A stretch of 40,518 nt of DNA. It comes from an uncultured Oscillospiraceae bacterium (GTDB taxonomy: Bacteria; Bacillota; Clostridia; Oscillospirales; Ruminococcaceae). Location of the stretch: assembly GCA_910587465.1 (NCBI GenBank), contig CAJUMS010000021.1:1-40518 (forward strand), written 5' to 3'. Both the position numbers and the translations under genes were made by a program. How positions within the stretch are numbered: the stretch's first letter is position 1; every line of letters begins with the position of its first letter. Below the pieces are notes generated by a model that saw only the letters and a list, made by a program, of their open reading frames with translations, made no database searches and was not told the origin of the DNA. Of the stretch, positions 40,478 to 40,518 are shown in pieces.

Positions 40478-40518
40478 AAACCCAATCAAATTCTCGATTT
40501 TTTGTCTGATCAAGCCGG

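Noticed and set aside
1..40518. CRISPR arrays, tRNA or rRNA genes, prophage
   Set aside because: No regularly spaced direct repeats, no tRNA-like cloverleaf ending or rRNA sequence, and no phage structural genes were recognised anywhere in the window.

Overview
The window looks like chromosome of a GC-rich, low-copy-repeat Gram-positive anaerobe, most likely a member of the Clostridia close to Ruminococcaceae/Oscillospiraceae. This is inferred from formate-tetrahydrofolate ligase, a YqhQ/DUF1385 protein, a YacP/Rae1 domain, strong GGAGG-type ribosome binding sites, lipoboxes, and promoters with TATAAT at an exact 17-base spacing. Nearly all of the 40.5 kb is core chromosome. No phage, CRISPR array, tRNA or rRNA gene was seen.

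Layout. (1) 1-8.4 kb, minus strand: a tightly packed run reading lipoprotein, OmpR-type regulator, histidine kinase, DUF1385 membrane protein, prmC, recA, recX, rimO (cut by the window edge). Several stops and starts overlap as TAATG. (2) 8.4-8.78 kb: an AT-rich divergent promoter region. (3) 8.78-13.86 kb, plus: a tubulin/FtsZ-like protein with a degenerate nucleotide loop, then a large membrane transglutaminase. (4) 13.97-14.9 kb, plus: a DHH phosphoesterase with its own promoter and terminator. (5) 14.9-19.5 kb, minus: a five-gene cluster with a DUF6106-like membrane protein, a degenerate holo-ACP-synthase-like protein, a small protein, a terminator-like hairpin, then a TetM/EF-G-like GTPase fused to a Rae1/YacP nuclease domain, and trmO. 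(6) 19.6-24 kb, plus: proB, proA, a one-pass membrane protein and a PrsA/SurA-like lipoprotein. (7) 24.1-33.1 kb, plus: ABC-F ATPase, small membrane protein, pth, a small protein, mfd, a YhcC-type radical SAM protein and a MocR-type regulator. (8) 33.1-37.5 kb: a divergent type IIA topoisomerase pair. (9) 37.5-40.4 kb: fhs, tsaE, tsaB. The last ~80 bases hold the start of a gene that stops after 13 codons, possibly at a mobile-element end.

Themes. Translation and tRNA/ribosome maintenance recur: rimO, prmC, trmO, tsaE, tsaB, pth, ABC-F and the GTPase-nuclease fusion. DNA repair and topology form a second theme: recA, recX, mfd and the topoisomerase pair. The most interesting items are the GTPase-Rae1 fusion behind a terminator-like leader, the tubulin-like/transglutaminase pair, a palindrome inserted in frame inside pth, a dispersed intergenic repeat placed just upstream of genes, and two apparent pseudoenzymes (AcpS-like and MocR-like).
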